Shown: positions 44,067-55,460 of the stretch, in pieces | Layout of the letters: each line of letters opens with the position of its first letter | Numbering within the stretch: position 1 is the first letter of the stretch | Source of the DNA: Henricia sp. BOLD:AAB3569 | Taxonomy: Eukaryota; Echinodermata; Asteroidea; Spinulosida; Echinasteridae | Reading direction: 5' to 3' | Assembly: GCA_037783545.1 (NCBI GenBank) | Contig: JBBELK010000003.1 | Coordinates: 1,054,001-1,118,000 of the forward strand | DNA length: 64,000 bases | Made by a program: the position numbers and the translations under genes | The notes under the pieces: model-generated | The model's input: only the letters and a program-made list of their open reading frames with translations | Told to the model about the DNA's origin: nothing | Databases searched by the model: none

Positions 44067-45990
44067 ACAGTAGTATACTCCCTCAGGTTTCCCCCAAGAC
44101 CTATGACACACCAGGCAGATGCTCTACCAGCTGAGCTATAAGGCAAAGTGGTATACTCCCTCAGATTTTCCCCAAGACCTCTAACTCACCAGACAGACGC
44201 TCAACCAGCTGAGCTATAAGGCACAGTGGTATACTCCCTCAGGTTTTCCCTAAGACCTCTGACACACCGGGCAGATGCTCTACCAGCTGAGCTATAAGGC
44301 ACAGTGGTATACTCCCTCATATTTTCCTTAAGACCTTTTACACACCGGGCAGATGCTCTACCAGCTGAGCTATAAGGCACAGTGGTATACTCCCTCAGGT
44401 TTTCTCCAAGACCTCTGACACACCAGGCAGATGTTCTACCAGCTGAGCTATAAGGCACAGTGGTATACTCCCTCAGGTTTTCCCCAAGACCTCTGACACA
44501 CCGGGCAGATGCTCTACCAGCTGAGCTATAAGGCACAGTGGTATACTCCCTCAGATTTTCCCCAAGGCCTCTGACACACCGGGCAGATACTCTACCAGCT
44601 GACCTATAAGGCCTCTGACACACCGGGCAGATACTCTACCAGCTGAGCTATAAGGCACAGTAGTACATGTATACACCCTCAGATTTTCCTTAAGACCTCT
44701 GACACACCAGGCAGATGCTCTACCAGCTGAGCTATAAGGCACAGTGGTATACTCCCTCAGGTTTTCTCCAAGACCTCTGACACACCAGGCAGATGCTCTA
44801 CCAGCTGAGCTATAAGGCACAGTGGTATACTCCCTCAGGTTTTCCCCAAGACCTCTGACACACCGGGCAGATGCTCTACCAGCTGAGCTATAAGGCACAG
44901 TGGTATACTCCCTCAGATTTTCCCCAAGACCTCTGACACACCGGGCAGATACTCTACCAGCTGACCTATAAGGCCTCTGACACACCGGGCAGATACTCTA
45001 CCAGCTGAGCTATAAGGCACAGTAGTACATGTATACACCCTCAGATTTTCCCCAAGACCTCTGACACACCAGGCAGATGCTCTACCAGCTGAGCTATAAG
45101 GCACAGTGGTATACTCCCTCAGGTTTCCCCAAGACCTCTGACACACTGGGCAGACGCTCCACCAGCTGAGCTATAAGGCACAGTGGTATACTCCCTCAGG
45201 TTTCCCCAAGACCTCTGACACACCGGGCAGACGCTCCACCAGTTGAGCTATAAGGCACAGTAGTATACATGTACACCCTCAGATTTTTTCCAAGACCTAT
45301 GACACACCAGGCAGATGCTCTACCAGCTGAGCTATAAGGCACAGTGGTATACTCCCTCAGGTTTCCCCAAGACCTCTGACACACTGGGCAGACGCTCCAC
45401 CAGCTGAGCTATAAGGCACAGTGGTATACTCCCTCAGGTTTCCCCAAGACCTCTGACACACCGGGCAGACGCTCCACCAGTTGAGCTATAAGGCACAGTA
45501 GTATACATGTACACCCTCAGATTTTTTCCAAGACCTCTGACTCACCAGACAGATGAGCTACATGTACAGGGCAGACGGTCTACCATCTGAGCTATAAGGC
45601 ACAGTGGTATACTCCCTCAGGTTTTCCCCCCAAGACCTCTGACACACCGGGCAGATGCTCCACCAGCTGAGCTATAAGGCACAGTGGTATACATGTACAC
45701 CCTCAGATTTTTCCCAAGACCTATGACACACCAGGCAGATGCTCTACCAGCTGAACTATAAGGCAAAGTGGTATACTCCCTCAGGTTTTCCCCAAGACCT
45801 CTGACTCACCAGACAGATGAGCTACATGTACAGGGCAGACGGTCTACCATCTGAGCTATAAGGCACAGTGGTATACTCCCTCAGGTTTTCCCCAAGACCT
45901 CTGACTCGCCAGACAGATGAGCTACAGGGCAGACGCTCTACCATCTGAGCTATAAGGCACAGTGGTATACTCCCTCAGGTTTTCCTCAAG
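43993..45990 (-). repeat. tRNA-derived satellite array, about 25 units of 78 bp
   Basis: On the minus strand each unit begins GCCTTATAGCTCAGCTGGTA with GAGC, then RTCTGCCYGGTGTGTCAGAG and GTCTTGGGGAAAACCTGAGG, then GAGTATACCACTGT. The first 45 nt or so are the 5' half of a tRNA: acceptor strand, perfect A box, D arm and anticodon arm. The T arm and 3' acceptor are missing except in the terminal unit at 43993. Some units are shortened to 47 bp (near 44600 and 44960) or carry an ACATGTA insertion. Open frames reading SSAGRASARCVRGL come from the repeat. Confidence 0.88.
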
Positions 45991-46065
45991 AACCCAATTG
46001 TTCTCTTATTGTTGCATGGGACCACAACTGAGCAAAGTAACAAACACAATATTTGGTATGGTACC

Positions 46066-46655
46066 TAAAGCCCGCCGCACACGTGAGGTCGTTTGCTGAG
46101 CAAACGGTCATTCGTGGCCGTTTGCTCAGCACTTGGCTCACGTGTGCGGTGGCTATTTTGCTGCATTTCTTGCCTCGCGAGGCCGTGAGCCAAAAATCTA
46201 ACGTGTTTGATATTTTTTGCCTCGCGTGGCCAAAATCTCACGTGTGCGGGGGTGATGAGCCAAGTGCTGAGCTAAAATGAATGTAGCTGGCCAATCAAAA
46301 CCACGCGCGCGATACGAAAACAGCGCGCGCACGCGAACCCTGCCAAGGTCACCACACCCTGCATGGTGACCTTTCCGGGCCCGCGCGCACTGTATTCATA
46401 TCACGTGAATATGGGGATGGTTTTTAATTGGCCAGCTACATTCATTTTAGCTCAGCACTTGGCTCATCACCCCCGCACACGGTGAGATTTTGGCCACGCG
46501 AGGCAAAAAATATCAAACACGTTAGATTTTTGGCACACCCTCGCGAGGCAAGAAATGCAGCAAAATAGCCACCGCACACGTGAGCCAAGTGCTGAGCAAA
46601 CGGCCACGAATGACCGTTTGCTCAGCAAACGACCTCACGTGTGCGGCGGGCTTAA
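46066..46655. mobile_element. GC-rich foldback element (AAGCCCGCCGCACACGTGAG)
   Basis: AAGCCCGCCGCACACGTGAG and its complement close about 590 bp with arms of roughly 220 bp. Inside the arms CACGTGTGCG and GCTGAGCAAACGG are repeated, giving hairpins within the hairpin. The central loop is rich in CGCGCGC. Confidence 0.82.
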
Positions 46656-47029
46656 TCACCATTAAAATGAAACAACCAAACTATGGGATGAGAAAAAAAT
46701 CAGCAACCGCGAGAGTCATGTCAAACGGACATGAGGCGCATCTACTGGTAGTTTGCTTACTAAAATGGTACCTTGAATTTCTACGGAGGTCAGCCCCTGG
46801 TAGAGTAGTCTATCTTGCAGCAGGCATTTAACTTTAATAGTTTGTGTAGTATTCAATTGTTCGTATTCAAATTTATGCAAATAAATGCTTAATTTACATA
46901 TTACTGCACCATTAATTAATACTGACATATTGATGTACTGTTCTTGCCTTAATCAAAATTATGCAAATCTGCTACTTATTTACATGTCACTGCAGCATGC
47001 TAATTTACTATTTTGCCCTGGTGTTCCCC

Positions 47030-47460
47030 TGAAGCTGAGTTCCAGTTTTGTTTTTTAGAAGTCACATCATGGCCATGGTTTCATCATGATGTTACCCAGA
47101 ATGCCCCAATATTTTCTCATGTTTATTCATGCACGGTGTCCCTCTCAAACTGAGTTCCAGTTTTGTTTTTTGGAAGTCACATCATGGCCATGGTTTTATC
47201 ATGATGCTACCCAGAATGCCCCAATATTTTCTATGTAAATTCATGCATGGTGTATACCCCTGAAACTGAGTTCCAGTTTTGTTTTTTGGAAGTCACATCA
47301 TGGCCATGGTTTTATCATGATGCTACCCAGAATGCCCCAATATTTTCTATGTAAATTCATGCATGGTGTATACCCCTGAAACTGAGTTCCAGTTTTATTT
47401 TTTAGAAGTCACATAGTGGCCATGGTTTCATCATGATGCTACCCAGAATGCCCCAATGCA
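47030..47460 (+). repeat. Four tandem units of about 116 bp
   Basis: The units start CTGAGTTCCAGTTTTGTTTT at about 47036, 47151, 47268 and 47384, and contain AAGTCACATCATGGCCATGG and CTACCCAGAATGCCCCAAT. Divergence between units is low. Confidence 0.9.
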
Positions 47461-48315
47461 TTGAATGAAATGAGTTAATACTGACATCAGGTGTACTATC
47501 CTTATCAAAATTTTAATTTTAAAAATTGCTCATTTACATACCATATTTCCCAAATATGTTTGTTTCTACTACGGCATGTTACTCACAGTGGCTCAAGAGT
47601 CCAAAAACATTTACTTCCAGCCAAAAAGCTACAAGAGTTGAATACACCTTTCAAAGATTTTTGCAAACTTTGTTTTGTTGATCATCATCATGTCTCTGTT
47701 AGGGGCCGTCCATAAAGGAGGGGGGAGGGGGTTGTTGACATTGCATACAGGGTGGCAGGGGGGATGGTCCAAGCCAATGCGTATGTACGCAAACTCAAAA
47801 TTTGCTTTTACTAAAACGAGAAAGGAATTGGACAAGTTGACAAACATATTAGACAGGCCACACATTTTTGTTACTCATCTCACATTTTTTTCACTCCTCA
47901 ATTTAGGTTTTTTCCCATTAAATCTGCAGTTTCTGATGCTTGATGTCATTCTATGTGTAAACAAAAATGCATTTTTGTATTTTCTTTTTTAATTACTAAA
48001 ACATCTTTGAGCAAATTCCGCTCAAACTCCATAACATTTTCGGGCCTGTTGTCTGTTTTGGCACCGATTTGGCACCGTCATATTTACCGGTAGTTAGATG
48101 ATAGCATTGCTGCGGTTGTAGCAGTGTGGATGAACTAGCTAAAATAAACCATCTTTTGTTTGGATCAATTCTGCTTTCATAAAATGCATTAAGTTCTTTC
48201 ATACCTCCACACATTTTCCACTTTAGTGTTAGATATTTGGTTTGAAGTCTTACATGTAGCTCTGATTTGTAAGTACCGTAACTTAGTTAACTTATATATT
48301 TTCTTTCCCTTTTAG

Positions 48316-48387
48316 TCTGTGGCTACTGTTCATATGCACCGCCATCATGTTGATATTGGCTGGGAGAAGAAATCTGGCCAGTGTTGA
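48316..48387 (+). CDS. Probable terminal exon of the unidentified gene
   Basis: After a TTTCCCTTTTAG acceptor, phase 0 reads SVATVHMHRHHVDIGWEKKS GQC and a TGA. This joins in frame to the exon at 43464-43552. A GTAAGT follows at 48402, which would suit a donor if this exon were internal or if the 3' UTR were spliced. The family is not recognised. Confidence 0.35.
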   Translation, partial: SVATVHMHRHHVDIGWEKKSGQC

Positions 48388-49018
48388 CCTACAGTATCAG
48401 TAAGTCACAGTCCATTGTTCTGTTCATCTTTACTGCAAATCCATTTTGGGTCAATTTTATGACAATAAATTTTTTTTTAAATCACAAGGGGTTAGTCCAG
48501 CAGTTATTTGCACAAATCGACATAAAAATATGATTTTTTTAAAAATGTCTCGGGAAATTATCAGGAAAACAATTTTTGCCCGTTTCCAACCTGTTTTGGT
48601 ACGTTTCAAAGTTAAATTCTGAATCTTGTTTGTCTTTGCTGAAAATCCATACCGATGTACCCCGGTAGGGTCGTCTCTACCATCCCAATCAACTCTGATT
48701 GTGAATGTAGCCTGCAGTTTATACAGTGAACACTCATTGGGGAAGATTCCACTACACATTCAAATATTTGCAGAAATGCCTCTCATCTTGCATTTTAATT
48801 GCTGTACACTTCACGTATTTTCTCCAAAGCAGTTTATTTGTAAACTCCACCATGCGTGAGGCAATCCATGATTTTAAACAAATCAGATGTGAATCTTTGT
48901 AAGCAACCTAACGTGTCTTCATTTTTCCAGCCAACTTGAAAAATTCATCAACTTTTAATTTTCTCTAAACTTGCAGCATTTTATAACTTAGTCGTTATGT
49001 TTTCTTAATTTGTGACAG

Positions 49019-49128
49019 GTGACAAAGACGTGTGTGCCAAGCGATGTCGACCAGGAGCTGAATATTTTCAAGATCTGTTTTGGCAGACCTCACTGCATCG
49101 TCTTCAGAGTGGCCAAGATTGACCCACG
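49019..49128 (+). CDS. Possible alternative exon of the unidentified gene
   Basis: A TTTGTGACAG acceptor and a CACG|GTGAGC donor bound 110 bp. Phase 0 reads VTKTCVPSDVDQELNIFKIC FGRPHCIVFRVAKIDP and exits in phase 2. It can follow the 43464 exon in phase 0. Phase 1 is also open (KDVCAKRCRPGAEYFQDLFW), ending in a stop near the donor, so the frame is uncertain. Confidence 0.35.
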
Positions 49129-49156
49129 GTGAGCCCCAATATACTGGCATTTTCCA

Positions 49157-49572
49157 CGGTAAGGGGGGAATTTTGGCAACACATACCATATTTTCCAGAA
49201 AATACCTTTGTCTGGTCTCAAAATAAAAGAAATAAGTTTCAGTTGTTCTGAAGAGATAACTTGGGCCCAAAAAGGGTTACAAATAGTGTGACAACATGCC
49301 TTTCTTAAAAACCCTGTATACCAATTTCCAATATACACTCGTAACTGGGACGGCCTAAAATGTAACACAAGTGTCCGTCCCGGTTACGAGCGTATATTGG
49401 AAATTTGATCACAGGGTTTTTAGAAAGGCATGTTGTCACACTATTTGTAACCCTTTTTGGGCCTAAGTTATCTCTTCAGAACAACTGAAACTTATTTCTT
49501 TTATTTTGAGACCAGACAAAGGTATTTTCTCGAAAATATGGTCTGTATTGCCAAAATGCCCTCTTTACTGTA
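49157..49572. mobile_element. Foldback element in the intron after 49128
   Basis: Arms of about 190 bp (GGTATTTTCT..., AACAACTGAAACTTATTTCT, GGCATGTTGTCACACTATTT and complements) meet near 49345 around CGTAACTGGGACGG / CCGTCCCGGTTACG. Divergence between arms is a few per cent. Confidence 0.82.
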
Positions 49573-49842
49573 TAAAGTATCTCCAGTTCTCGAAAAATGA
49601 CCATTGGGCCTTCAGGAGTTGCAGTTTACAGGCATGCAACTTTTCCTCATTTGCACCATCGAAAATTTAAAAAACACTGTACAAAGTCGGAGATTTGTTT
49701 GCATTTCCCTTGTAACACAGTTGCATGCCTGAGTTTACAGCATAGAAAAACATTATCTGATTCAACAAATATGGAAATGTTGCATTTGTGCCATCTGTAG
49801 ATTTACTATACTGTTTAAAAACTGTTTACTTTTCCCCCGCAG

Positions 49843-49867
49843 ACACAAGTTGAAGAAATCAGGATGA
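49843..49867 (+). CDS. Possible last coding exon following 49128
   Basis: After a TTTCCCCCGCAG acceptor, phase 2 continuation gives RHKLKKSG and a TGA. With the 49019 exon the C-terminus would be AKIDPRHKLKKSG. The downstream 600 bp holds a minisatellite and an AATAAA at 50567, so a 3' UTR there is plausible. Confidence 0.3.
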
Positions 49868-50105
49868 TTGAACCTTCTGCCACAGAGTTCCCAAAAAAAA
49901 CCAAAGCAACTTGCCAACAACAAGAAGCTCTGCTGTCCAAGCCTCTCTCCAAAAGCACAACTCTTCAATGTCTCAAAAAAATTACTAACAGCTTGTAAAC
50001 AAACAAGCTGTCCTAAATTTGTTCAAGCCTCTCTCCAAAAATTGATTAACAGTTTGTAAACATTGAATCTTCTTTCCATTCCTAAGCAAACAACTCTTCA
50101 GTGTC

Positions 50106-50430
50106 TCAAAAAAATGACTATCAGTTTGTAAACAAACCAAAATGAGCTCAAATTATTCTCTCTCAAAAAATGACTATCAGTTTGTAAACAAACCAAAATG
50201 AGCTCAAATTATTCTCACTCAAAAAATGACTATCAGTTTGTAAACAAACCAAAATGAGCTCAAATTATTCTCTCTCAAAAAATGACTATCAGTTTGTAAA
50301 CAAACCAAAATGAGCTCAAATTATTCTCTCTCAAAAAATGACTATCAGTTTGTAAACAAACCAAAATGAGCTCAAATTATTCTCTCTCAAAAAATGACTA
50401 ACAGTTTGTAAACATTGACTTGTACTTAAT
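50106..50430 (+). repeat. 56-bp minisatellite (five to six units)
   Basis: CTCAAAAAATGACTATCAGT and TTGTAAACAAACCAAAATGA, GCTCAAATTATTCT repeat with period 56. A looser forerunner (CAGTTTGTAAAC, CTCTTCAATGTCTC) extends back to about 49970. It would lie in the 3' UTR if the + strand gene model is right. Confidence 0.9.
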
Positions 50431-50566
50431 ATTCTTGTCTTCATTTAGCAACAACCAATTGTATTTATTTCTCTTGTAGCATTGTTAAATGTACTTTAAT
50501 ATAGTAATGTTTGTAAACAATCTTATTTAAATAGTGTTATATAGTTAAAGTAACTTCCAAAGTCAA

Positions 50567-50572
50567 AATAAA
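50567..50572 (+). promoter_or_regulatory. Candidate poly(A) signal, + strand
   Basis: AATAAA lies in AAAGTCAAAATAAAAGTC, followed by a T/GT-rich stretch. It would close the unidentified + strand gene. Confidence 0.35.
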
Positions 50573-50859
50573 AGTCACTGACAACAAAAGTTTCATTTGT
50601 AAACAAGTCTCATTTTATTCTGTACTCCAATAAGTAAACCAAGTAATATATTCAAGTAAAATGTTCATTAACTTAATTTATGCAAGGTCCTAATTGCTAT
50701 TGTCTTTACAGATAGTCCAGGGCACGGTGGTCCAAATTTTAAATTTGAAAATCGAACAGGGGTTGCCCCCTGTCCGATTTTCTAACGTATTGAAGTGGAG
50801 GTTTCCCTCCTCTAACTGTTAAAGAAAACATTAATAAAAATGGTGTACAAAGAAATACA

Positions 50860-51310
50860 ATTAAAATGATTTATTAAACATTCACTGTAAAACAAGAAAA
50901 TATAATTACAAACGATAACTGCAATTTCAAGAAACAAATCAGTAAAACACAACATTTGTAACTTGGTAAATCACAATTAAGTTACATATTGTTAGTAACA
51001 ACATGACGATAAACTGAAAATTGACTTTCTCAAGTTTTCTGTCTACATACCCAATTGACTAAAAATACCATCGGCAATTTGTTCCAGATTACGACGCACA
51101 AAGACATCACTCGCGAAAAGATTTAAAAACTATTCCGTCTGGAACCGAGGTTGTAGTCGAGTCCGTCAAACGTCCAGAAGCAAAGGATGAGCATGCACAA
51201 ACGAATGCCTCTGTTGGAGTTCATTTGAGTAGCCTGTGACTTGAATTAAGACCCAGGGACTTGTGGTGGACTTGACTACAACTCGCTTGCAGCCTCATGA
51301 GCTCCCATTT
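50860..51310 (-). other. Terminal exon (3' UTR) of the unidentified minus-strand gene
   Basis: A TTTTCTTTTTCAG acceptor ends at 51311. The exon starts AAATGGGAGCTC. The single T carried from the 34-bp exon at 55272-55305 plus AA gives a TAA stop, so this exon is all 3' UTR apart from two bases. A minus-strand AATAAA is at 50875-50870. Confidence 0.4.
50870..50875 (-). promoter_or_regulatory. Candidate poly(A) signal, minus strand
   Basis: TTTATT on the + strand is AATAAA on the minus strand, in GTTTAATAAATCATTTTAAT. It is about 435 bp after the split stop codon. Confidence 0.4.
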
Positions 51311-51537
51311 CTGAAAAAGAAAATTACAAAAATAAATTTCAGATCAACACAATTTACAATGCATTTCATACCAAAACAAAATGATTTTTGAGTTAAATTT
51401 CTCATAACTTATTCCATTTGCCTAAAACAATTTACCAGTCATACAAAAAAGTACCTTTTAGCTGGAAATCATGTGTAGCTTTTTTAACTGTATTATGTTC
51501 AATAAATTTCCTGTTGGTGAATACTTTTGCATTAATA

Positions 51538-51764
51538 TAGCATGGAAGTCATCTACAGGGGTCACCTTATATAATAATACAGCATTTGTCTCAAAATTAC
51601 TTGAAAATTTCTTTTTACAGGGAAAAAATTTCTGTTACGTGTGTGACATTTCTGACATCACACACGTAACATACATTTTCCCCCTGTAAAAAGGAACTTT
51701 CAGATAAATTTGAAACAAATGCTGTACTATTATAAGGTGCCCCCTGTAGATGACTACCATGCTA
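51538..51764. mobile_element. Hairpin MITE (TAGCATGGAAGTCATCTACA)
   Basis: TAGCATGGAAGTCATCTACA is mirrored by TGTAGATGACTACCATGCTA. The centre contains a perfect TTACGTGTGTGACATT / CACACACGTAA hairpin. Its right TA is the left boundary of the next MITE. Confidence 0.8.
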
Positions 51765-52219
51765 AACTCCTCAAAAAAAGTTCGGAAAGTCAAGTTTGAC
51801 TGACGATTTTTCTCTTGTTACTAAATCATTTCCCTTGAAATTTGTATCATTGGAAAGCCCTGTTATTCCTCTTTACAGTGATGTGTCATTTGTTATGATT
51901 AATCGATTGGGGGGATGTGTAGTATAGCGGAATACAGGGGTGGGTGGAAAGTGAAATGTCACAAAATTCACTGCTATTGTCGTGCATTCCCCTTTTGCTT
52001 TGAGGATGGGAATGTGTCAATGCACTTTTTGACAATAGCAATGCATTTTGTGACATTACACCCGCCCCGTATTCAGCTGTACTGCACATCCCCCAATTGC
52101 TTAATCATAACAAATGACACATCGTAAAGAGGAATAACAGGGCTTTCCAATGATATAAAATTCAAGGAAAATTATTTTGCAACAAGAGAGAAATCGACAG
52201 TCAAACTTGACTTTCCGGA
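51763..52219. mobile_element. TA-flanked MITE, family B copy 3 (right end lost)
   Basis: It starts TAAACTCCTCAAAAAAAGTT and follows the family B arms to GTCAAACTTGACTTTCCG, where the last 20 bp of the terminus are missing. It abuts the 51538 MITE. Confidence 0.78.
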
Positions 52220-52473
52220 AATGCTTCAAAATGTCACACATATAGGTTTATTTAAACATGTCCAGTTTACGTGATCACTAAATGGGTTGACAGGAAAATT
52301 TCCACATGTTTAGTTTTATTATAATGTAAAATGTTACAGCAAAAAATTTGCAGATTTGATCAGGAAAAACCCAAAATTTACCCAAAAAAATGTGACTTAT
52401 TCTAAAATGAGTTGGATGTTGCACAGCCCGAGTCAAGTTTTTGCAAGTATAACTGGAAATCAGTGGCGGTTCT

Positions 52474-52640
52474 AGGCTTATGGACATTTCAAGCACTACC
52501 CAGATAGTGCCTGGATCCACTGCCAATTTCTAGTCATGATCACAAAAACCTGGCCCAGGCTCATGGACATTTCAAGCACTACCCAGATAGTGCCTGGATC
52601 CACTGCCGATTTCTAGTCATGATCACAAAAACTCAGCCCA
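52474..52640 (+). repeat. Tandem duplication of about 87 bp
   Basis: GGACATTTCAAGCACTACCC, AGATAGTGCCTGGATCCACT and TTTCTAGTCATGATCACAAA occur twice in succession with only a few differences. Confidence 0.9.
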
Positions 52641-52979
52641 AGCTGTCAGACACATTTTTCAAAAACAAAATTACATTTTTTGGCCAATCCTCCGGTTTTC
52701 TGATGATTGAGTACTGAATTCTTTCCTCATAAAACCAGGTTAATTTAGTTAAACTTTGAAAATGCACACAAACTTGTTTATGGTTTTTCAATGATTATCA
52801 ATTTATAGGTAAGAATTAAGGGTTTTTTCCCTATAAAAAAAAAAAACTAAATTTAAGAATTTGCTTAGAAACAATTTTTAGCCATTCTCATGTTTTGAGC
52901 ACAAACTGCATGTTACACATGTCATTTTCTACAAAAAAGAAAAGGTCAATTCATGTGGCGTGGATTGCATTTGAGACAA

Positions 52980-53569
52980 TAGAGAGGTTTCGCAAGGTGA
53001 CAAATACGAATACGGATAAAGCCCAATTCATACTCGCTCGGCGACCTACGTGCGGAACGGAAATTTTGTCCGCCGAGTAGGGTCAAACAAGTTCAACAGT
53101 GCGCGGTCAGTATTAACTCTGCAGTGACTACACTCGGCGAAAGTGCGGCGAGTGAGTTCGGCGGAGAAGTATGAACCTAGCTTAACGGTAACCATTCACG
53201 TTGATGCGCTCACTGAACTGGGTTTCGCACTGTGTGACTACGTGCATACATTCATCTGCTAAATATGCTCTGCGCTTGGCTTTGTTTGCAGCAGATTTTC
53301 CTCACTTTCACGTGGGAATGATTCATTAAATTCGATCGGTATTCATGGAAGATACATCACAAAGAAACAAAATGCATAAAACTTATTAATCCATCACAGA
53401 AAAAGCGAAAAATCTGCATAACCGGTATCCGTTTTTATGCTACGCGTATGGAGGTCAATAACCGTTGTTCACGCATATGAAAATATGTGTACTATATACG
53501 GTTACGCGTCACGAGACGCGCATAAAGTCATGACGTATCGGTATCCGTGACGGTGCGAAAACCTCCCTA
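52980..53569. mobile_element. Two nested TIR elements
   Basis: The outer ends TAGAGAGGTTTCGCAAGGTG and CGTGACGGTGCGAAAACCTC face each other. An inner element at about 53019-53184 has the ends AAGCCCAATTCATACTCGCT and AGAAGTATGAACCTAGCTT. The inner one interrupts the outer left arm. Confidence 0.65.
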
Positions 53570-53777
53570 ATGATTAGTTCTAAACGTGGGTTCTCTCCAC
53601 CCAGGAGTAAATGGGTACCTACATGTATAAGGACAGTGAATGTTGATATGTTTGCTGGAATACATGTATTATAATGGCAGACAGTTCATGTTGTAACATG
53701 CAGTTTGTACTCCAATTTTAAACCACTTCAGCAAGTAAATTAATTCCCTTCGCACATATGCAATAAGTAAAGTTTGT

Positions 53778-54137
53778 TTAATCTACATGCCAAACATATT
53801 TGATTTTGTGCTGTACATTTACCAGCATGTCTGAATGAAAATTGTGGCCATGCACAACATGGAACCTTCCGACTTTTGACACATATGTTTTGCCAAACAT
53901 ATTTAATCTACATGCCAAACATATTTGATTTTGTGCTGTACATTTACCAGCATGTCTGAATGAAAATTGTGGCCATGCACAACATGGAACCTTCCGACTT
54001 TTGACACAGACATGTTTTGCCAAACATATTTAATCTACATGCCAAACATATTTGATTTTGTGCTGTACATTTACCAGCATGTCTGAATGAAAATTGTGGC
54101 CATGCACAACATGGAACCTTCCGACTTTTGACACAGA
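53778..54137 (+). repeat. Three tandem units of about 128 bp
   Basis: TCTACATGCCAAACATATTT, GTACATTTACCAGCATGTCT and AACATGGAACCTTCCGACTT recur three times almost unchanged. Confidence 0.9.
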
Positions 54138-54302
54138 TGAGTAGGTGAAGTCTGTACGATGTATGTATTCATGTAGCCTTTTCGCAAATTCAACTTGATG
54201 TGCACAGGTTTCAGGATGATATACGGATACAAATACGTTGCTATATTTTCTTCTTTAATAGCATAGTGCAGGTAATTTGCAGAATGAGTTATAAGTATCG
54301 TG

Positions 54303-54605
54303 GCAGTTTGGGTCATTAACTTACAAACTTCAGGTGGAAACACCCGAAGGTTGTGGTTTTCAGACTACTTGAGGTACTTGTGCCCTTGAGCAAGGCACTT
54401 TACCCCAATTGCTCCATCCTGTGGATGGGATGTAAAGCCCTAGGTCCAGTATTGTGTAATGCATCTTAAAGATCCTAGAACATTCTTTCAGAAGAGAAGG
54501 GGAATTTTCCCAATGTCTCTGGCTTAGCCGCCACTTGCCGATCTATGTATCAATATTGAGGTGGTTCGCATTGAGATGTCAAGAGACATGAAATGCGCTA
54601 TTAAA
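54303..54605 (+). repeat. SINE, family 2 copy with eroded head
   Basis: CAGTTTGGGTCATTAACTTA, then TGTGCCCTTGAGCAAGGCAC, GGGATGTAAAGCCCTAGGTC and AAAGATCCTAGAACATTCTT match 10955-11290 in order. The B box is lost. A further partial core (TGCCTTTGGGCAAGGCATTT) lies at 55055-55090. Confidence 0.7.
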
Positions 54606-55271
54606 GGACACCAGAAATTTATCAGTAAATTTATTTGTGTACACTGATTTTGCCACTGATTTCTCAAGCAATGAAACTGCGAAAAGGCCAATAATTTAGT
54701 TATTTTCCTAACTTAATTAGTTTTAAAATTATCAAAACTAATGGTTTCCGGAAAATGCAGGTATTGATTTTCATCATCTCTCAAGCCAAGTTTCTTTCAT
54801 GTCACTGCAGGGCCACATATTCCAATTTTGTTTTAGTTTTACTTTTTGCCACAAGATTTAAATTTGGAGGTTAGTTTTTTCCTTCAAAATATACGTGGGG
54901 TTCATTACCATGCACGGACACCCATGATTTGCCTTTTTATGATCAATAAACCAAGTAAAAACACAAAAAAATGTCTGGGCCAATTTTAATATGAAATTTA
55001 GATATCCAAACAGTCAAGTGTCATGCACTCAATACCTTGGTTAATTCAAAAGGTCGTAGATGTGCCTTTGGGCAAGGCATTTTACCATAAATTGCCTCTC
55101 CACACAGAACAATATAGGTACCTACTTTGGTGGTGAATGTATAAAACTCCAGTACTATTTATATCATTAACATCAACCTAAGAATTGCATGCCCAGATAT
55201 TCATGGTAAAATTGGCTCCAAGCTCAAACAATGCATCTTTAAAATTACAATAGAGACTATATGATACTTAC

Positions 55272-55305
55272 ATTTAAACTGGACCCTTGGCTGGTGATCA
55301 AAAAC
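55272..55305 (-). CDS. Unidentified minus-strand gene, last coding exon but one
   Basis: TTTTCTCCTCAG and T|GTAAGTAT bound a 34-bp exon reading VFDHQPRVQFK plus one base. With the 59501 exon (phase 0) the reading is continuous. The leftover T pairs with AA at 51310-51309 to make TAA. Confidence 0.4.
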
Positions 55306-55460
55306 CTGAGGAGAAAAGACAAAGTATTGCTGTTAATAAAATAAATAAAAGGTTCCCAAAACCCTAGCCTAACCATGATCATTCAAAATGGCCTCATTTT
55401 GTTGAATTATTGTTGTGGTAATTTTAATTGTTCCTATGTGGAGAATTCTAGTTAAGAGTT

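Noticed and set aside
44201-45384. Long minus-strand open frames rich in SSAGRASARCVRGL repeats
   Set aside because: They are translations of the tRNA-derived 78-bp satellite; 78 is a multiple of 3, so an open frame repeats automatically. No start context, splice sites or domain.
43990-45990. CRISPR-like array
   Set aside because: Units are contiguous tandem copies with no unique spacers, in an animal genome; they are a tRNA-derived satellite.
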